Source of the DNA: Desulfovibrio mangrovi
Lineage (GTDB): Bacteria > Desulfobacterota > Desulfovibrionia > Desulfovibrionales > Desulfovibrionaceae
Reading direction: 5' to 3'
NCBI RefSeq assembly: GCF_026230175.1
Contig: NZ_CP104208.1
Span: 2,356,001-2,420,000, forward strand
Length of the DNA stretch: 64,000 bases
The translations under genes were made by a program, and so were the position numbers. Below are positions 53,038-62,349 of this stretch, piece after piece; the first letter of the stretch is position 1; each line of letters begins with the position of its first letter. Below the pieces are notes generated by a model. The model did not search any database and was not told the DNA's origin. It was given only the letters and a program-made list of their open reading frames with translations.

Positions 53038-54078
53038 TTAGAGCGGCAGCCCGAGGGCGTCCGCAAGGTATTGCCGCGAAAACGCCCGCTTGGCGTCAAT
53101 GCTCTGGTAGGCTGCGGCATAGTCGAAGTTTCCGTTCAGCACGGCGGCAAGGTCGTCGTTCTCACCCGCAATGCTGTGCGCAAGACCCGCGTCATCCAGA
53201 AGCGTGCCGACTTTGTTGCGTCTGTAGTCCGTCATGTACATGCAGAACGGCTTGCGGTGCAGAATGGAGTAGATCATGCCGTGGAACATGGTGGTAACCA
53301 CGCAGTCGCTCTGCATGAAATAGCCGAGCCACTCGAAAGGCGTGACGATGTCGCGGTTCACGTCACACCACTCACGGTAATACCCCAGCGCCACGGTCTT
53401 TTTGCCGGTCTTGCGGGCATGGGCTCGAATGCTCTCGATCATGGGCGGCGTGAAGAAACCGTAGACGAGGATATAGTCCTTCTCCTCCGGCAAGACCGCC
53501 TGCGCGGAAAGGTCCGTCAGAAACGTGGGATCAAGCACGATAGGAGCCGCCGTGCCGGTAATGCCCTGCACCACGCGCGAGGCATTGGCGTCGCGCACCG
53601 AGATGGACGAGAACCGCCGCAACCCATCGCTTACAGACTCAGGGATGACATCGCCCGCGTTCACGGTACCGAAACTCGGCGCATAGGAAACAAGCCTCCG
53701 CGCCTGCACGCCGTGCGAAAAATACACGGGATCAAAACCGATGAGCTCGGTGGAATAGTTCCAGACCTCATCGCTGCCCACAACCACCGCATCAAAGGTG
53801 TGGCGGGCAAGGTCTTCCTGCGAACGCAGGCGCGGCGTCATGTTCAGCAGGGCATGCGCTTCTTCGAACAACGCCATCTTGCGCATGTTGCGTGCGGTAA
53901 GCTCGGCGTTGTTGGGCAGAATGAAGCACTGGCGTTCGCGTTCCTCGAAGCCGGGATTCTTGTAGTTCACCACCTGCACGTCCAGCCCCTGCGAGCGCAA
54001 GTAAGAGTACAACGAATACACCTGACAGAATGCGCCGTAGTTTATGCCGTCGTGAAACGTCAAAATACCCGTGGTCAT
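53038..54078 (-). CDS. polysaccharide pyruvyl transferase
   Basis: A 346-residue CsaB/PssM-type pyruvyl transferase. N-terminal ILTFHDGINYGAFCQVYSLY, VVVGSDEVWNYS and the later SDCVVTTMFHGMIYSILH are family hallmarks. It adds a pyruvyl ketal from phosphoenolpyruvate to a sugar, giving negative charge. ATG 54078 follows AAGGTAGG; the frame runs 73 codons further upstream but overlaps another gene. It lies 13 bp after the F420-beta-like gene, a pairing often found in exopolysaccharide loci. Confidence 0.93.
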   Translation of the reverse strand: MTTGILTFHDGINYGAFCQVYSLYSYLRSQGLDVQVVNYKNPGFEERERQCFILPNNAELTARNMRKMALFEEAHALLNMTPRLRSQEDLARHTFDAVVVGSDEVWNYSTELIGFDPVYFSHGVQARRLVSYAPSFGTVNAGDVIPESVSDGLRRFSSISVRDANASRVVQGITGTAAPIVLDPTFLTDLSAQAVLPEEKDYILVYGFFTPPMIESIRAHARKTGKKTVALGYYREWCDVNRDIVTPFEWLGYFMQSDCVVTTMFHGMIYSILHRKPFCMYMTDYRRNKVGTLLDDAGLAHSIAGENDDLAAVLNGNFDYAAAYQSIDAKRAFSRQYLADALGLPL

Positions 54079-54091
54079 GCAATGCCTACCT

Positions 54092-55444
54092 TCAGCCGTT
54101 CTGTTTCTTCTGCGCGAGCACGCCCTGAATGGCCTCTTCCACCCGCGCGCGCACATCGTGGGCATGCCTGTGCTCGGCATATACCGCAGTGGTGGCCAGC
54201 CTGAGGCTGTCGCGCAGCTCCATCCATTCATTTTCCCCTGCATCATCCCGCCGCTGCGGTGTCTGACGCAGCACGGGCGGTTCCATTCCCGACTCACGCA
54301 TGAGATGCAGCCGGTGCCGCAGATCGCGGCGCTTGATCAGCTCCACGCCTTCCATGCGCTTGCGCACGGGCTCCGCCGCAACATTCTCAAGAAAAATATC
54401 TCCACGCTCCCGCCCCATGGAAAGCAGACGCGCCGCCGCCGCCGAGCGCACCATCACGAAATTTGCCCCTGCGTTGCCGTGGCAATGGGGTTCGTCCACC
54501 GCATCCGCAAAACTCACGTCGGCCAACTCAGCTGTTATGTCGTCGCAGAAATTGCAACCGGCCACTTTGAAGCAATCATGCCCCCACAGCCAGCCCATGC
54601 CTTCCGTCTGGTAGATTCGGCCCTGCCTGAGGTTGTCTCCCGCTCCCGAACGGCATTCGAAACGGTGGTCGAGCTGATGCCGTTGCGGGTCCTTCACGCG
54701 GAAGCGCACCCTGTCCGCCGAGCCGGCATCCAGCCCGCAACGAACACAGAGGTACTCCGCAAAATAACGGCTGCGGGCCTGCCCGCAGGTGAGCCCCACA
54801 GTCATGACAAGCCGTTCCGCAAGAACGGGAATGCGTTGTGCAGCCAGCCGGAAGCCACGAATGACACAGGGAAGCCCCACCAGCGCGTATCGTCCTTCCG
54901 TGGCGGCCAGTTCCGCCAGCACATCGGCGGCATGCACGGGGTAGTATGCGGAGCGCGAGGCCGCCCGCAACGCCTGCGGCGAATCAAGCAGCGCAAAACG
55001 GAAAAATGTGTCCGGCCCCTCTGCGGGAACCACGCAGACCACACGGTCGGCAAGCCCCTGCTCCAGCACCTGTTCCAGAAACCATGTGGTCAGGCCGCCG
55101 CCCGCACCGTTTTCCCTGTGCCCGTGCACGAGCGAATACCCGGCATGAAGGGCCAGATAACGGCCCAGCACCTCGTCTGCAGATGATCGTGATGAAGGGA
55201 ACAGTCTGCCACTCATATCGGTGGAATCCTCGTTCCCCTCGCACAGCGGGCAGACGGAAAGGCAGGTGCCGCACTGCACGCAGGCATCAGAATCACGCAC
55301 CGGAGCGGGAATGCCGGACTCGTGCCACGCCATGCGCAACGCCCCCGTTCCGGTCACGGCCATGCAGGCTCCGGCACAGGTGCCGCAACCGACGCAGCGC
55401 CCCTGCATGACTATGCGTTCATAGACCGTTTCCATCACACTCAT
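54092..55444 (-). CDS. F420-hydrogenase beta-subunit-like ferredoxin protein
   Basis: A 450-residue soluble protein with two N-terminal [4Fe-4S] motifs, CVGCGTCAGAC and CVQCGTCLSVCPLC, then FrhB N- and C-terminal domains (NGAGGGLTTWFLEQVLEQGL, YALVGLPCVIRGFRLAAQ, VGLTCGQARS, GCNFCDDITAELADVSFADA). Members outside methanogens lie in polysaccharide loci next to pyruvyl transferases, with unknown redox role. ATG 55444 is used; ATG 55435 is possible. Its C-terminal 60 residues are polar and variable. Confidence 0.9.
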   Translation of the reverse strand: MSVMETVYERIVMQGRCVGCGTCAGACMAVTGTGALRMAWHESGIPAPVRDSDACVQCGTCLSVCPLCEGNEDSTDMSGRLFPSSRSSADEVLGRYLALHAGYSLVHGHRENGAGGGLTTWFLEQVLEQGLADRVVCVVPAEGPDTFFRFALLDSPQALRAASRSAYYPVHAADVLAELAATEGRYALVGLPCVIRGFRLAAQRIPVLAERLVMTVGLTCGQARSRYFAEYLCVRCGLDAGSADRVRFRVKDPQRHQLDHRFECRSGAGDNLRQGRIYQTEGMGWLWGHDCFKVAGCNFCDDITAELADVSFADAVDEPHCHGNAGANFVMVRSAAAARLLSMGRERGDIFLENVAAEPVRKRMEGVELIKRRDLRHRLHLMRESGMEPPVLRQTPQRRDDAGENEWMELRDSLRLATTAVYAEHRHAHDVRARVEEAIQGVLAQKKQNG

Positions 55445-55455
55445 CGCTGTTCCGC

Positions 55456-56319
55456 CTACTTCACCGCTTCAATGAAGGCCACGGCCCGTGCGGCTGCGGC
55501 GTTGTCCGCACCATACTCTTCGGCGACATGAATGTTGAAATATTCCACATGGGCGCTCTGCTCAAGGCTGCTGACGTTCCAGCCGTCCTGCGTGTAACCG
55601 TAGATGGATACCTTGACCGACGAGCACCCCTTGAAGGCGCGGACAAGGTCTTGCAGCAGGGCCGCGTCGAACTGCTCGGCAAACACGGAACCGCTGCGCC
55701 ATTCGATAAGCTGATGCACGCCGTACACCACGGAAACGAGGAGCTTGCCGCCGGGACGCAGAATGCGCACCAGTTCGCCCACGGCCTGTTCGGCTTCCAG
55801 CCCGACCGTTCCCGCTTCATGCCCCTTGGTGTAAAGCCGGTTGTCCATACCCACATGACCGAGGGTGGAAATGGAAATGACCTCGTCAAACCAGTCGTCG
55901 CGGAACGGCATGTTACGCAGGTCGCCGTATTGGTAGGAAATCTTCCTGTTCCAGAAGCAGTTGTCCTCGGGAGCGAGGGTGAAGATGGTGAAGTCCTTGC
56001 CCTCGATTTCAGGACGTCCGATGATCTCCGGATAATTGAAGCAGGACCCCGCATCGAGCAGGCGGCCTTCGCCACGGGAAAGGCGCGACAGCACCCACGG
56101 ATATTCCACCACGCGTTCGTCATAGCCGTGCCCGAACCCCTCGGGCAAGGTGGCTTCGCACGCAAAGAGCGACATCACGTCGGCATCGCCGAGGCTCTGC
56201 TCCACAAAGGCAAAGCGGCTGGCGAGATACCCGCGCGACCACGGCCTTCTGCCGTTCTGTTCATACAGGGCAATTTCATCTGCCCGCCGTTCCGGTATCA
56301 GTATCTGCGGTTCAAGCAT
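55456..56319 (-). CDS. SAM-dependent methyltransferase-like protein
   Basis: A 287-residue class I methyltransferase-like protein. LLDAGSCFNYPEI is a weak form of motif I, IFTLAPEDNCF motif II, ISYQYGDLRNMPFRDDWFDE then VISISTLGHVG motifs III-IV, and LVRILRPGGKLLVSVVYG the post-motif. The acceptor is unknown, probably a sugar. ATG 56319 follows GGAGAG and overlaps the radical SAM stop by 8 bp; a GTG at 56328 would add three residues. Confidence 0.87.
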   Translation of the reverse strand: MLEPQILIPERRADEIALYEQNGRRPWSRGYLASRFAFVEQSLGDADVMSLFACEATLPEGFGHGYDERVVEYPWVLSRLSRGEGRLLDAGSCFNYPEIIGRPEIEGKDFTIFTLAPEDNCFWNRKISYQYGDLRNMPFRDDWFDEVISISTLGHVGMDNRLYTKGHEAGTVGLEAEQAVGELVRILRPGGKLLVSVVYGVHQLIEWRSGSVFAEQFDAALLQDLVRAFKGCSSVKVSIYGYTQDGWNVSSLEQSAHVEYFNIHVAEEYGADNAAAARAVAFIEAVK

Positions 56320-57361
56320 TCCGGCCACTCTCCGTACTAAGAAAATTTGTCATGCCGCCGTTGCTCCATGTGCCGCTGGCCTCATCGTATTCCCCCAGTT
56401 CCAGAATACGGTCATACACCTTTCGATAGCTTTCCGGCAGCGGCTGCAGCGGTTCGGTCTTCTTCCAGCATGCGGGGGCGATGTCCGTTACCACATGATC
56501 AGCCATGCATTCCCGGCAGGCGAGCAAGTCATGCCATTCCCCCGCCATGATCTTTCTGCGCAAACGCGTGGCCTTGGGGCCTTCCCAGCTGTGAGAAATG
56601 GAATTCGTGTTCAAATCTCCGGTGACAAGCGTTCCTTCCGCATCCAGACAGCAAAGCACGGTGGTTCCGTCCCACAGCACGTCCACACGCTCGAACGGCT
56701 TGTCGCAGAGGCGCTTGTCCACTTCGTCTGACGCATGGAAAAGATCCTTGGTCAGGTTTTCCGCCTCGATCATGCGGTGGATGAACCACGGCTGCACCTG
56801 AAAATTCCTGTGCCTGCCGAATTCATTGTAGAAATCCTCTTCCGTTTCGCCCTCGTTATACTTCGTGGGCATCATCTGGGGACGGATGAGCAGGTCAGGC
56901 GCTGCAGCTATGGCATCGTGAATATTCCTGCGCACGGTCTCGAAATCTCCGCCGGAACGGATGATCTTGTACACCTCCGGACGCAGGGTATCGATGGTGA
57001 CCATGATCTCCTTCATGCCCGCATCCTGCAGACGGCGGGCCATGTCGCCCGTGAGCATCATGCCGTTGGTGCTCAGGCGCGGATGCATGCCGAATTTGGC
57101 AAGCAGCGCAACACCTTCCACGATATGCGGCCAGAGCAAGGGCTCACCGAAGAAATGCAGGGAAGCAATGCCGTGTCCGTTGTCCGCAGCGTCTTCGGCG
57201 ATTCTGGTGAACAGCCCGAAATCCATCATCCCTTTCTTCCGCTTCAGGCGGGGATAGGAACACATGGGGCAACGCAGGTTGCAGACGCCGCACACCTCAA
57301 TGGCCAAGGTGGCTTGTTCCGGCCACTTCAATTCTCTTTTCAACTGGCTACTCATGGTCAT
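56312..57361 (-). CDS. radical SAM/SPASM protein in the glycan operon
   Basis: A 349-residue radical SAM protein. EVCGVCNLRCPMCSYPR carries CX3CX2C; LHFFGEPLLWPHIVEG and TIDTLRPEVYKIIRSG follow. The C-terminal SPASM-like region has VLCCLDAEGTLVTGDLNTNS, then LLACRECMAD and a final Cys, enough for an auxiliary cluster. Substrate unknown; related proteins act on sugars in antibiotic and surface-glycan pathways. ATG 57361 or 57355 may be the start. It overlaps the acyltransferase gene end by up to 14 bp. Confidence 0.89.
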   Translation of the reverse strand: MTMSSQLKRELKWPEQATLAIEVCGVCNLRCPMCSYPRLKRKKGMMDFGLFTRIAEDAADNGHGIASLHFFGEPLLWPHIVEGVALLAKFGMHPRLSTNGMMLTGDMARRLQDAGMKEIMVTIDTLRPEVYKIIRSGGDFETVRRNIHDAIAAAPDLLIRPQMMPTKYNEGETEEDFYNEFGRHRNFQVQPWFIHRMIEAENLTKDLFHASDEVDKRLCDKPFERVDVLWDGTTVLCCLDAEGTLVTGDLNTNSISHSWEGPKATRLRRKIMAGEWHDLLACRECMADHVVTDIAPACWKKTEPLQPLPESYRKVYDRILELGEYDEASGTWSNGGMTNFLSTESGRNA

Positions 57362-58028
57362 ACCCGTTCTTTCCCGGCACGGCCTTCACCATTTTGGCAG
57401 GATTACCGGCCACGATGGTAAAGGGAGCAACGTCGTTCACCACAACGGAACCGGCGGCCACGATGGCGCCTTCTCCTATGGTGACTCCGCGCATGATGGT
57501 GGAATTGAATCCGATCCAGACGCGTGGCCCTATGACAATAGGGGCCGAGGAAGCCCCAGGGCGGGGACCGGATTCTGTTCCCATGACGATCCGCCAATCC
57601 CGCACCCGTTCATCGGGATCGACAGGATGGCCGATGGTGTCGAATATCTGCACTCCGTGCGAAATGAGGGTCAGGCTCCCGATGGTTACGCTGCTTTCGG
57701 AACTGATGATCGTATCATCGCCGACATACACCTCGTCGCCGATTTCGATTCGGCCTCCCCGACCGCCGCAACGCAGCAGCCCGCGCAGATACACCCGGTC
57801 GCCCAGCGTGATGTCCTCGCGGGCCCCCAGATTGGTGCACCACGCGTTGGGGCCGAGGAAGCAATCCCTGCCCATGACGCACTTACCGTCAAAAGCTCCC
57901 CAGACCTCGCCTATCCTTGCCTGCTCAAGATATCCCAGCAGCTTTCCGGCAAGACGGGCCAGTAGGGAGGGCTTGGGGCGAGCATAGATATTCCCCTTCG
58001 CATAGGCGTGACGCTTGTTTACCGGCAT
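57348..58028 (-). CDS. left-handed beta-helix acyltransferase
   Basis: A 226-residue hexapeptide-repeat protein. Repeats such as ITLGDRVYLRG, IEIGDEVYVGDD, VTIGSLTLISHGVQIFD and IVIGPRVWIGFNSTIMRGVT, then IGEGAIVAAGSVVVNDVAPF are clear, and GNPAKMVK closes the domain. The catalytic His is in DTIGHPVDP. It would O- or N-acetylate a sugar. Stop and start overlap the neighbouring genes. Confidence 0.9.
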   Translation of the reverse strand: MPVNKRHAYAKGNIYARPKPSLLARLAGKLLGYLEQARIGEVWGAFDGKCVMGRDCFLGPNAWCTNLGAREDITLGDRVYLRGLLRCGGRGGRIEIGDEVYVGDDTIISSESSVTIGSLTLISHGVQIFDTIGHPVDPDERVRDWRIVMGTESGPRPGASSAPIVIGPRVWIGFNSTIMRGVTIGEGAIVAAGSVVVNDVAPFTIVAGNPAKMVKAVPGKNGYDHE

Positions 58029-59773
58029 TCGACCTCCGCGGCCTGCAGTCCGGCGGATGCAGGATATGCATCTGCGGCATCAAGCCCGACATAGTCATAA
58101 TTCAGAAGGTGCCGGCGCTTGCGGGCAACCTGAATCCGTATCATCTCGACGAGCTTTTCATCCATGGGAGAATAGCGCTCAAGCAACGCCACCGCATCGC
58201 GCAGGTACTTCTCGTCGTCATAATCCGCATAGACCCTCACGTCCGGCAGAATGCGGCATTCAACCCGCGACAGCATCATGTAAATGTACGTGTAGACCTT
58301 GGCGCGCTCCATCTGTTCCGGCGTCAGCCGCCCGAGCGTGTGGATGTTCCGCAGGGTTTCGAAATACGCTTCCTGAGTCTGCGGTTCATGAGTGAAACCA
58401 AGCCCCGAGTACATGGCTTCGCCCGCGAGCACGCAGGGAATGCCGAAACTGGAATACTCGATTCCTGCGGTACCATAGACGGTGAGCACCGCATCCACGA
58501 TGCCCGGCAGTGCCCGGCTGCCCCATTCGTTGCGGTAGAACTGCACGTGCGGGCAATGCCCCGCCCACTTTTCGTAAACGTCCTTGCTGGTCACCTTGAC
58601 GGGATTGACGACATCCGAGGGATGCGCCTTCACCAGCCAGTTGACGGAGTTCACGTCCGCGATGGCCTGCACGGTCTTTTCAATCCAGACGTAGTTGTCC
58701 CTGAACAAACGCCAGCCGTTGGCGAACACGCCGTCGTTGAGCATGTTGCCCATGACCACCACAATCGGCTTGGCAGGATCCCAGCCGAACCTCTCGCACA
58801 GGGATTCGCGAGTCTCTCCGGCATTCACGGCGTAAGCTATGCTGGCATCGGGAATATCGTTCCGCCGCACGTTGCCGGAGAACCTGTCGGCCATGAATTC
58901 AGCACCGAGCTGCACAGCGTGTTCCCGGTAATTTTGCCAGACATGCTCAAAAATGGTCCTGCCATACCTGTGGTTGGCGCGGTAAAAATCCTCAGGTCCG
59001 GTTATCCTGAAGATGCTGAAACTCGTCGGCCCGCCAGTGCGGCAATACACGGTGGAACTATTGGCAACAGCAGCCTGACAGACGATACCTTCCGGCGCGT
59101 ACTGCCGCTCGGCCTGCACGACAACAGGAAAACGGCCCCCCGAGAACAATCTGGAGAGAAACTCAAGATAGCCGATGCCTGTGGCGAGCATGGCGAAAAA
59201 CAGCACCGTATACGAATCCACCGTGGCCAAACCGTGCCCGCGCAGATACCAGTCGTACACGCACTTGCCGACATAGACGCCCTGCATGGTCTCCTCCAGC
59301 AGGTCATCCACGCCACGGTTGGCGGCAATCATACGGAATGCGCCGAAGCCCGCCCTCAGTCGCCCGCGAAGAGAAATATCGCGATCACTCAGATAAAGGA
59401 ATTCATGGATGCCGTAGGCGCGGAACATCGCCTCAATTTCGTCGTTGGGTTCATGGAGCAAACCGACACCGCCGAGGCCGTGCTCACGCATGTGGTAGCT
59501 GCCGATGACCAGATTGGTCATGAGGTAGGCCTTATGGGGATTGAGCCCTTCAATCAGCACCTTCTGCTGCGAATCGCTTCCCGGCAGATCGCCTATGCCC
59601 CACGCCGAAGCGTTGACCTTGCCAAAGTCACGCAACGCCTGCGAAACGGGCCGCTGCACGGCCTGACGGCGCTGCCGCCTCTCCGCAGCCATCTTGAACG
59701 GCAGACGGCCCAACCACAGCAGGAACAGCAATCCCGCCCTGAAGAATCCGCCCATACGTTTTTGCTCTTTCAT
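58019..59773 (-). CDS. large glycan-biosynthesis protein, GT-B-like
   Basis: A 584-residue soluble protein with an N-terminal hydrophobic stretch (FFRAGLLFLLWLGRLPF). The C-terminal half resembles capsule/CDP-glycerol-type GT-B proteins: PIVVVMGNMLNDG, VNWLVKAHPSDV, GTAGIEYSSFGIPCVLAGEA then MYSGLGFT. Family membership is not certain. ATG 59773 is chosen because GGAGG lies 9 bp upstream; an in-frame TTG at 59791 overlaps that site. It ends 10 bp inside the acyltransferase gene. Confidence 0.72.
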   Translation of the reverse strand: MKEQKRMGGFFRAGLLFLLWLGRLPFKMAAERRQRRQAVQRPVSQALRDFGKVNASAWGIGDLPGSDSQQKVLIEGLNPHKAYLMTNLVIGSYHMREHGLGGVGLLHEPNDEIEAMFRAYGIHEFLYLSDRDISLRGRLRAGFGAFRMIAANRGVDDLLEETMQGVYVGKCVYDWYLRGHGLATVDSYTVLFFAMLATGIGYLEFLSRLFSGGRFPVVVQAERQYAPEGIVCQAAVANSSTVYCRTGGPTSFSIFRITGPEDFYRANHRYGRTIFEHVWQNYREHAVQLGAEFMADRFSGNVRRNDIPDASIAYAVNAGETRESLCERFGWDPAKPIVVVMGNMLNDGVFANGWRLFRDNYVWIEKTVQAIADVNSVNWLVKAHPSDVVNPVKVTSKDVYEKWAGHCPHVQFYRNEWGSRALPGIVDAVLTVYGTAGIEYSSFGIPCVLAGEAMYSGLGFTHEPQTQEAYFETLRNIHTLGRLTPEQMERAKVYTYIYMMLSRVECRILPDVRVYADYDDEKYLRDAVALLERYSPMDEKLVEMIRIQVARKRRHLLNYDYVGLDAADAYPASAGLQAAEVECR

Positions 59774-59885
59774 TTCCGTTCCCTCCGTCAACCTATGCGT
59801 GGCAATCGGGTCGGCTGGCGGCGTGTCGCCGCAATCAATCGTTCACTAAATTATCAATTCCGTACAAACAAAACTGCCCGCAAAG

Positions 59886-60695
59886 CTACTTCTCACCGCA
59901 ACCGGGGCAATTCCAGGCACGCGCCTTGAGCGTCAGCCTCTTGGAATAGTCCAGCAGGGCGGCAAATCTGTCATGCGAATGCAGGCCCACTTCCCGCGCA
60001 TGATGGCTGCGCACGCTGTACAGCGTCTTGGGGATGTGCAGAAAACGCGCCCCGCCCATGGCAAACCGCAGATAACATTCATGGTCGTCGGCCATGGCGC
60101 TCTCGTCATAGTAACCGAACCGTTCATGCAGCGAACGGCGGTACAGCGTGGAAACACCGCACAGATACCAGTCGCCGAAGCTTCTGGAAAACTCGTATTC
60201 CGGCAACCGGAATTCACGCATGATGCGCCCCGCATCGTCCACGATGAACATGTCCGAATAAACGAAGTCCGCACTGCCTTCATGCAGGGGAGCCGCCAGC
60301 GTGGAGAGCATCTGCGGATGACACAGGTCGTCGGAGACCACAAAGGAACAGAAGTCGCCTGTCGCCATGCGGAAACCGCGATTGTAGGTAGCCGTGGAGC
60401 CCATGTTACGCTCGTTGACCACAAAGGTTATGGCGCGGCCTTCGCGCTCGTAACGCTTGTGCCATGTCCGCTCCAGTTCACCCGTGGCCTCGTTGTAACG
60501 CGAGGCATAGGAAACCTCCTGCGCGTCCACATTGGCCAGCCAGCCGCGAATCACGTCCTGCGAGCCATCCGTCGAGCAGTCGTCCACGATGATGATCTCA
60601 AGCTTTCCGTAGTCCTGAAAGTAGATGGAATCGAGACACGCCTCTATGTACGGGGCGTGATTATAGCTTGGGACAACGATTGATATGGTTTCCAT
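59886..60695 (-). CDS. glycosyltransferase family 2
   Basis: A 269-residue GT-A enzyme. ISIVVPSYNHAPYIEACLDS, IIIVDDCSTDGSQDVI, the DxD-type FCSFVVSDDLCHPQML and the catalytic-base area (AMADDHECYLRFAMGG) are visible. The final CPGCGEK has two cysteines and may bind zinc. No strong ribosome-binding site precedes ATG 60695. It is followed by a 112-bp gap with an AT-rich stretch before the next gene. Confidence 0.93.
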   Translation of the reverse strand: METISIVVPSYNHAPYIEACLDSIYFQDYGKLEIIIVDDCSTDGSQDVIRGWLANVDAQEVSYASRYNEATGELERTWHKRYEREGRAITFVVNERNMGSTATYNRGFRMATGDFCSFVVSDDLCHPQMLSTLAAPLHEGSADFVYSDMFIVDDAGRIMREFRLPEYEFSRSFGDWYLCGVSTLYRRSLHERFGYYDESAMADDHECYLRFAMGGARFLHIPKTLYSVRSHHAREVGLHSHDRFAALLDYSKRLTLKARAWNCPGCGEK

Positions 60696-60813
60696 ATGAA
60701 GCCCGATGAAAATGTCCTTCTGAAGAGCCGCTGGCAGAACACATGCTCAACAGCCCGTTTTGCACACGGCGGTCCTGCTACATTATGACGTCACGTTCCG
60801 CATCTGCGGCAAC

Positions 60814-62130
60814 TCAGATCGCAAAGACGTATACGGAGCCCGTAATCCCATCCGAAATATACAGCACGTCTTCTCCGTCCCGTTTTCCCGTAGCCATGGA
60901 GAGGGCGGAAACACCCAACACTCCCAGTTCCTTTTCAAGGGAATAGGAAAAGAGCAGCTCCCCTTCAGCATCCAGCTTGATCACGGTATTGCCGGACAGA
61001 AGAAAACGGTGGGTACCGACGGCAACAAAACCCCGCACAATGGGATAGGACAGGCCGTGCCCCGAAGGCAGCCTTTTGCGGGTTGCCGCCTCAATCCTTG
61101 CCGCCTTCGCGTGCGGCCATGCGAAGAAGTACAGCTCTCCGCCAGCACGAAATACACGCGCAGGGGCCACATCTCCCGCCGGTTCATGCAGGCGCAGTGT
61201 ACACGCCGCCTGCCCGATGCGCAGTTCCGCCCATACGCTTCCGCCGGTCTTTTCGGCGGCAAACACCAGATAATGACGATCTCCAGCTGCGCAGCCATAA
61301 CGTATCCTGCCCTGAAGCTCTTTCAGAACATCATACGAGGAAAAATCCACGGCCCGCTCAATACGGTCATCCTTTCCCAGACAGACCAGACGGTTGTTGC
61401 CATAATCACAGATCCACACTCCGTCCTGTCCGTCGGAATAAATGCAGAGCGGCTTATTGATGCCGCAATCCAGAGGAGCAAGCTCCGCGCCGGTTGCCGT
61501 GTAACGGCGCACCACATTCTTCCCGCTGTCCGCAAGATACAGCGTCCCGCAGGAGGGGCGGCAGGCTACCGACATGGGAACTCCCCCCACGGCAGACCCG
61601 AGGGTTGCCACATGCCTGAAACGGTACCGCGACAACCGCTCCCGAACTGCCGCCAGTACAGGTTCGCCGGAGACGGAAACGCATGCAGCCTCGACAGTGC
61701 CGTCATCAGGGGCATGGCACAACAGTTCGCTTACGGCATAGTCCGCAGTGCGCACGTCTCCCGATTCCAAGGCATCCTGCAGCATGGCAAGGTGAGCAGT
61801 CCGCATGGCCCTGGGCATGTTCACATGCATATCCGACTGCACAGCGGCCATGCGCCTCTTCATTCCGGCGCTCAGAACTTCCAGATCCATCCCGGCTTGA
61901 AGGCGGCTTCCGGCAAGCACGTGCAGAAACTCGGCATCATCTTCGAGCCTGTCGGCCAATTGCCGCAACCCGTTGCGATACCGCTGCGAGAGTCCATCGG
62001 GGTGCGAGCCCGTCGCATCTTTGACAGCCTGCGGCAGAAAATGCCCATCACCGTCGCCAGGGCAAACCGGCAATGGTAGGGTTACAGACCTTACGTGGTC
62101 ATCTGCTCTCTCGGATACATATTCAGGCAT
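60814..62130 (-). CDS. beta-propeller (NHL-like) protein in the glycan locus
   Basis: A 438-residue soluble protein. An N-terminal helical region (residues 30-160, ADRLEDDAEFLHVLAGSRLQ, ESGDVRTADYAVSELLCHAP) is followed by six or so propeller blades (GTLYLADSGKNVVRRYTATG, DGVWICDYGNNRLVCLGKDD, GELYFFAWPHAKAARIEAAT, DVLYISDGITGSVYVFAI). NHL-like propellers bind proteins or glycans. No enzyme motif is recognised and the role in this locus is unknown. AAGG lies upstream of ATG 62130. Confidence 0.75.
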   Translation of the reverse strand: MPEYVSERADDHVRSVTLPLPVCPGDGDGHFLPQAVKDATGSHPDGLSQRYRNGLRQLADRLEDDAEFLHVLAGSRLQAGMDLEVLSAGMKRRMAAVQSDMHVNMPRAMRTAHLAMLQDALESGDVRTADYAVSELLCHAPDDGTVEAACVSVSGEPVLAAVRERLSRYRFRHVATLGSAVGGVPMSVACRPSCGTLYLADSGKNVVRRYTATGAELAPLDCGINKPLCIYSDGQDGVWICDYGNNRLVCLGKDDRIERAVDFSSYDVLKELQGRIRYGCAAGDRHYLVFAAEKTGGSVWAELRIGQAACTLRLHEPAGDVAPARVFRAGGELYFFAWPHAKAARIEAATRKRLPSGHGLSYPIVRGFVAVGTHRFLLSGNTVIKLDAEGELLFSYSLEKELGVLGVSALSMATGKRDGEDVLYISDGITGSVYVFAI

Positions 62131-62185
62131 GACGCTTTTTCGCCTTCATAGCGGACTTCTCAAAAAATTGTTTAGCAACCAAGTG

Positions 62186-62214
62186 ATCAAAACATATCGA
62201 AACATACGGGTCAA
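62186..62214 (-). promoter_or_regulatory. possible internal promoter before the propeller gene
   Basis: Minus-strand TTGACC (62214-62209), a 17-bp spacer and TTTGAT (62191-62186), inside the AT-richer 219-bp gap between two glycan genes. The gap holds no other recognised feature. Confidence 0.35.
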
Positions 62215-62349
62215 GGCGGTCCGGCAAAACACCATATCTAGCTACTGAATATTTCAAAGGAAAACCGCAGTTCCGGTAACGGGACAAACGGCAGGGAAGA
62301 ACGACCCGACCTGCGTAACGCGGCGGAAAGCGATCTGTGCTGATCAGGA

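Noticed and set aside
57917-59929. 670-codon plus-strand frame opposite the large glycan gene
   Set aside because: The minus-strand gene has a good ribosome-binding site, overlaps in phase with its operon neighbours and has recognisable motifs; the plus frame has none.
60760-62079. 439-codon plus-strand frame opposite the propeller gene
   Set aside because: The minus strand shows repeated propeller blades; the plus frame has no domain and would sit alone in an opposite-strand operon.
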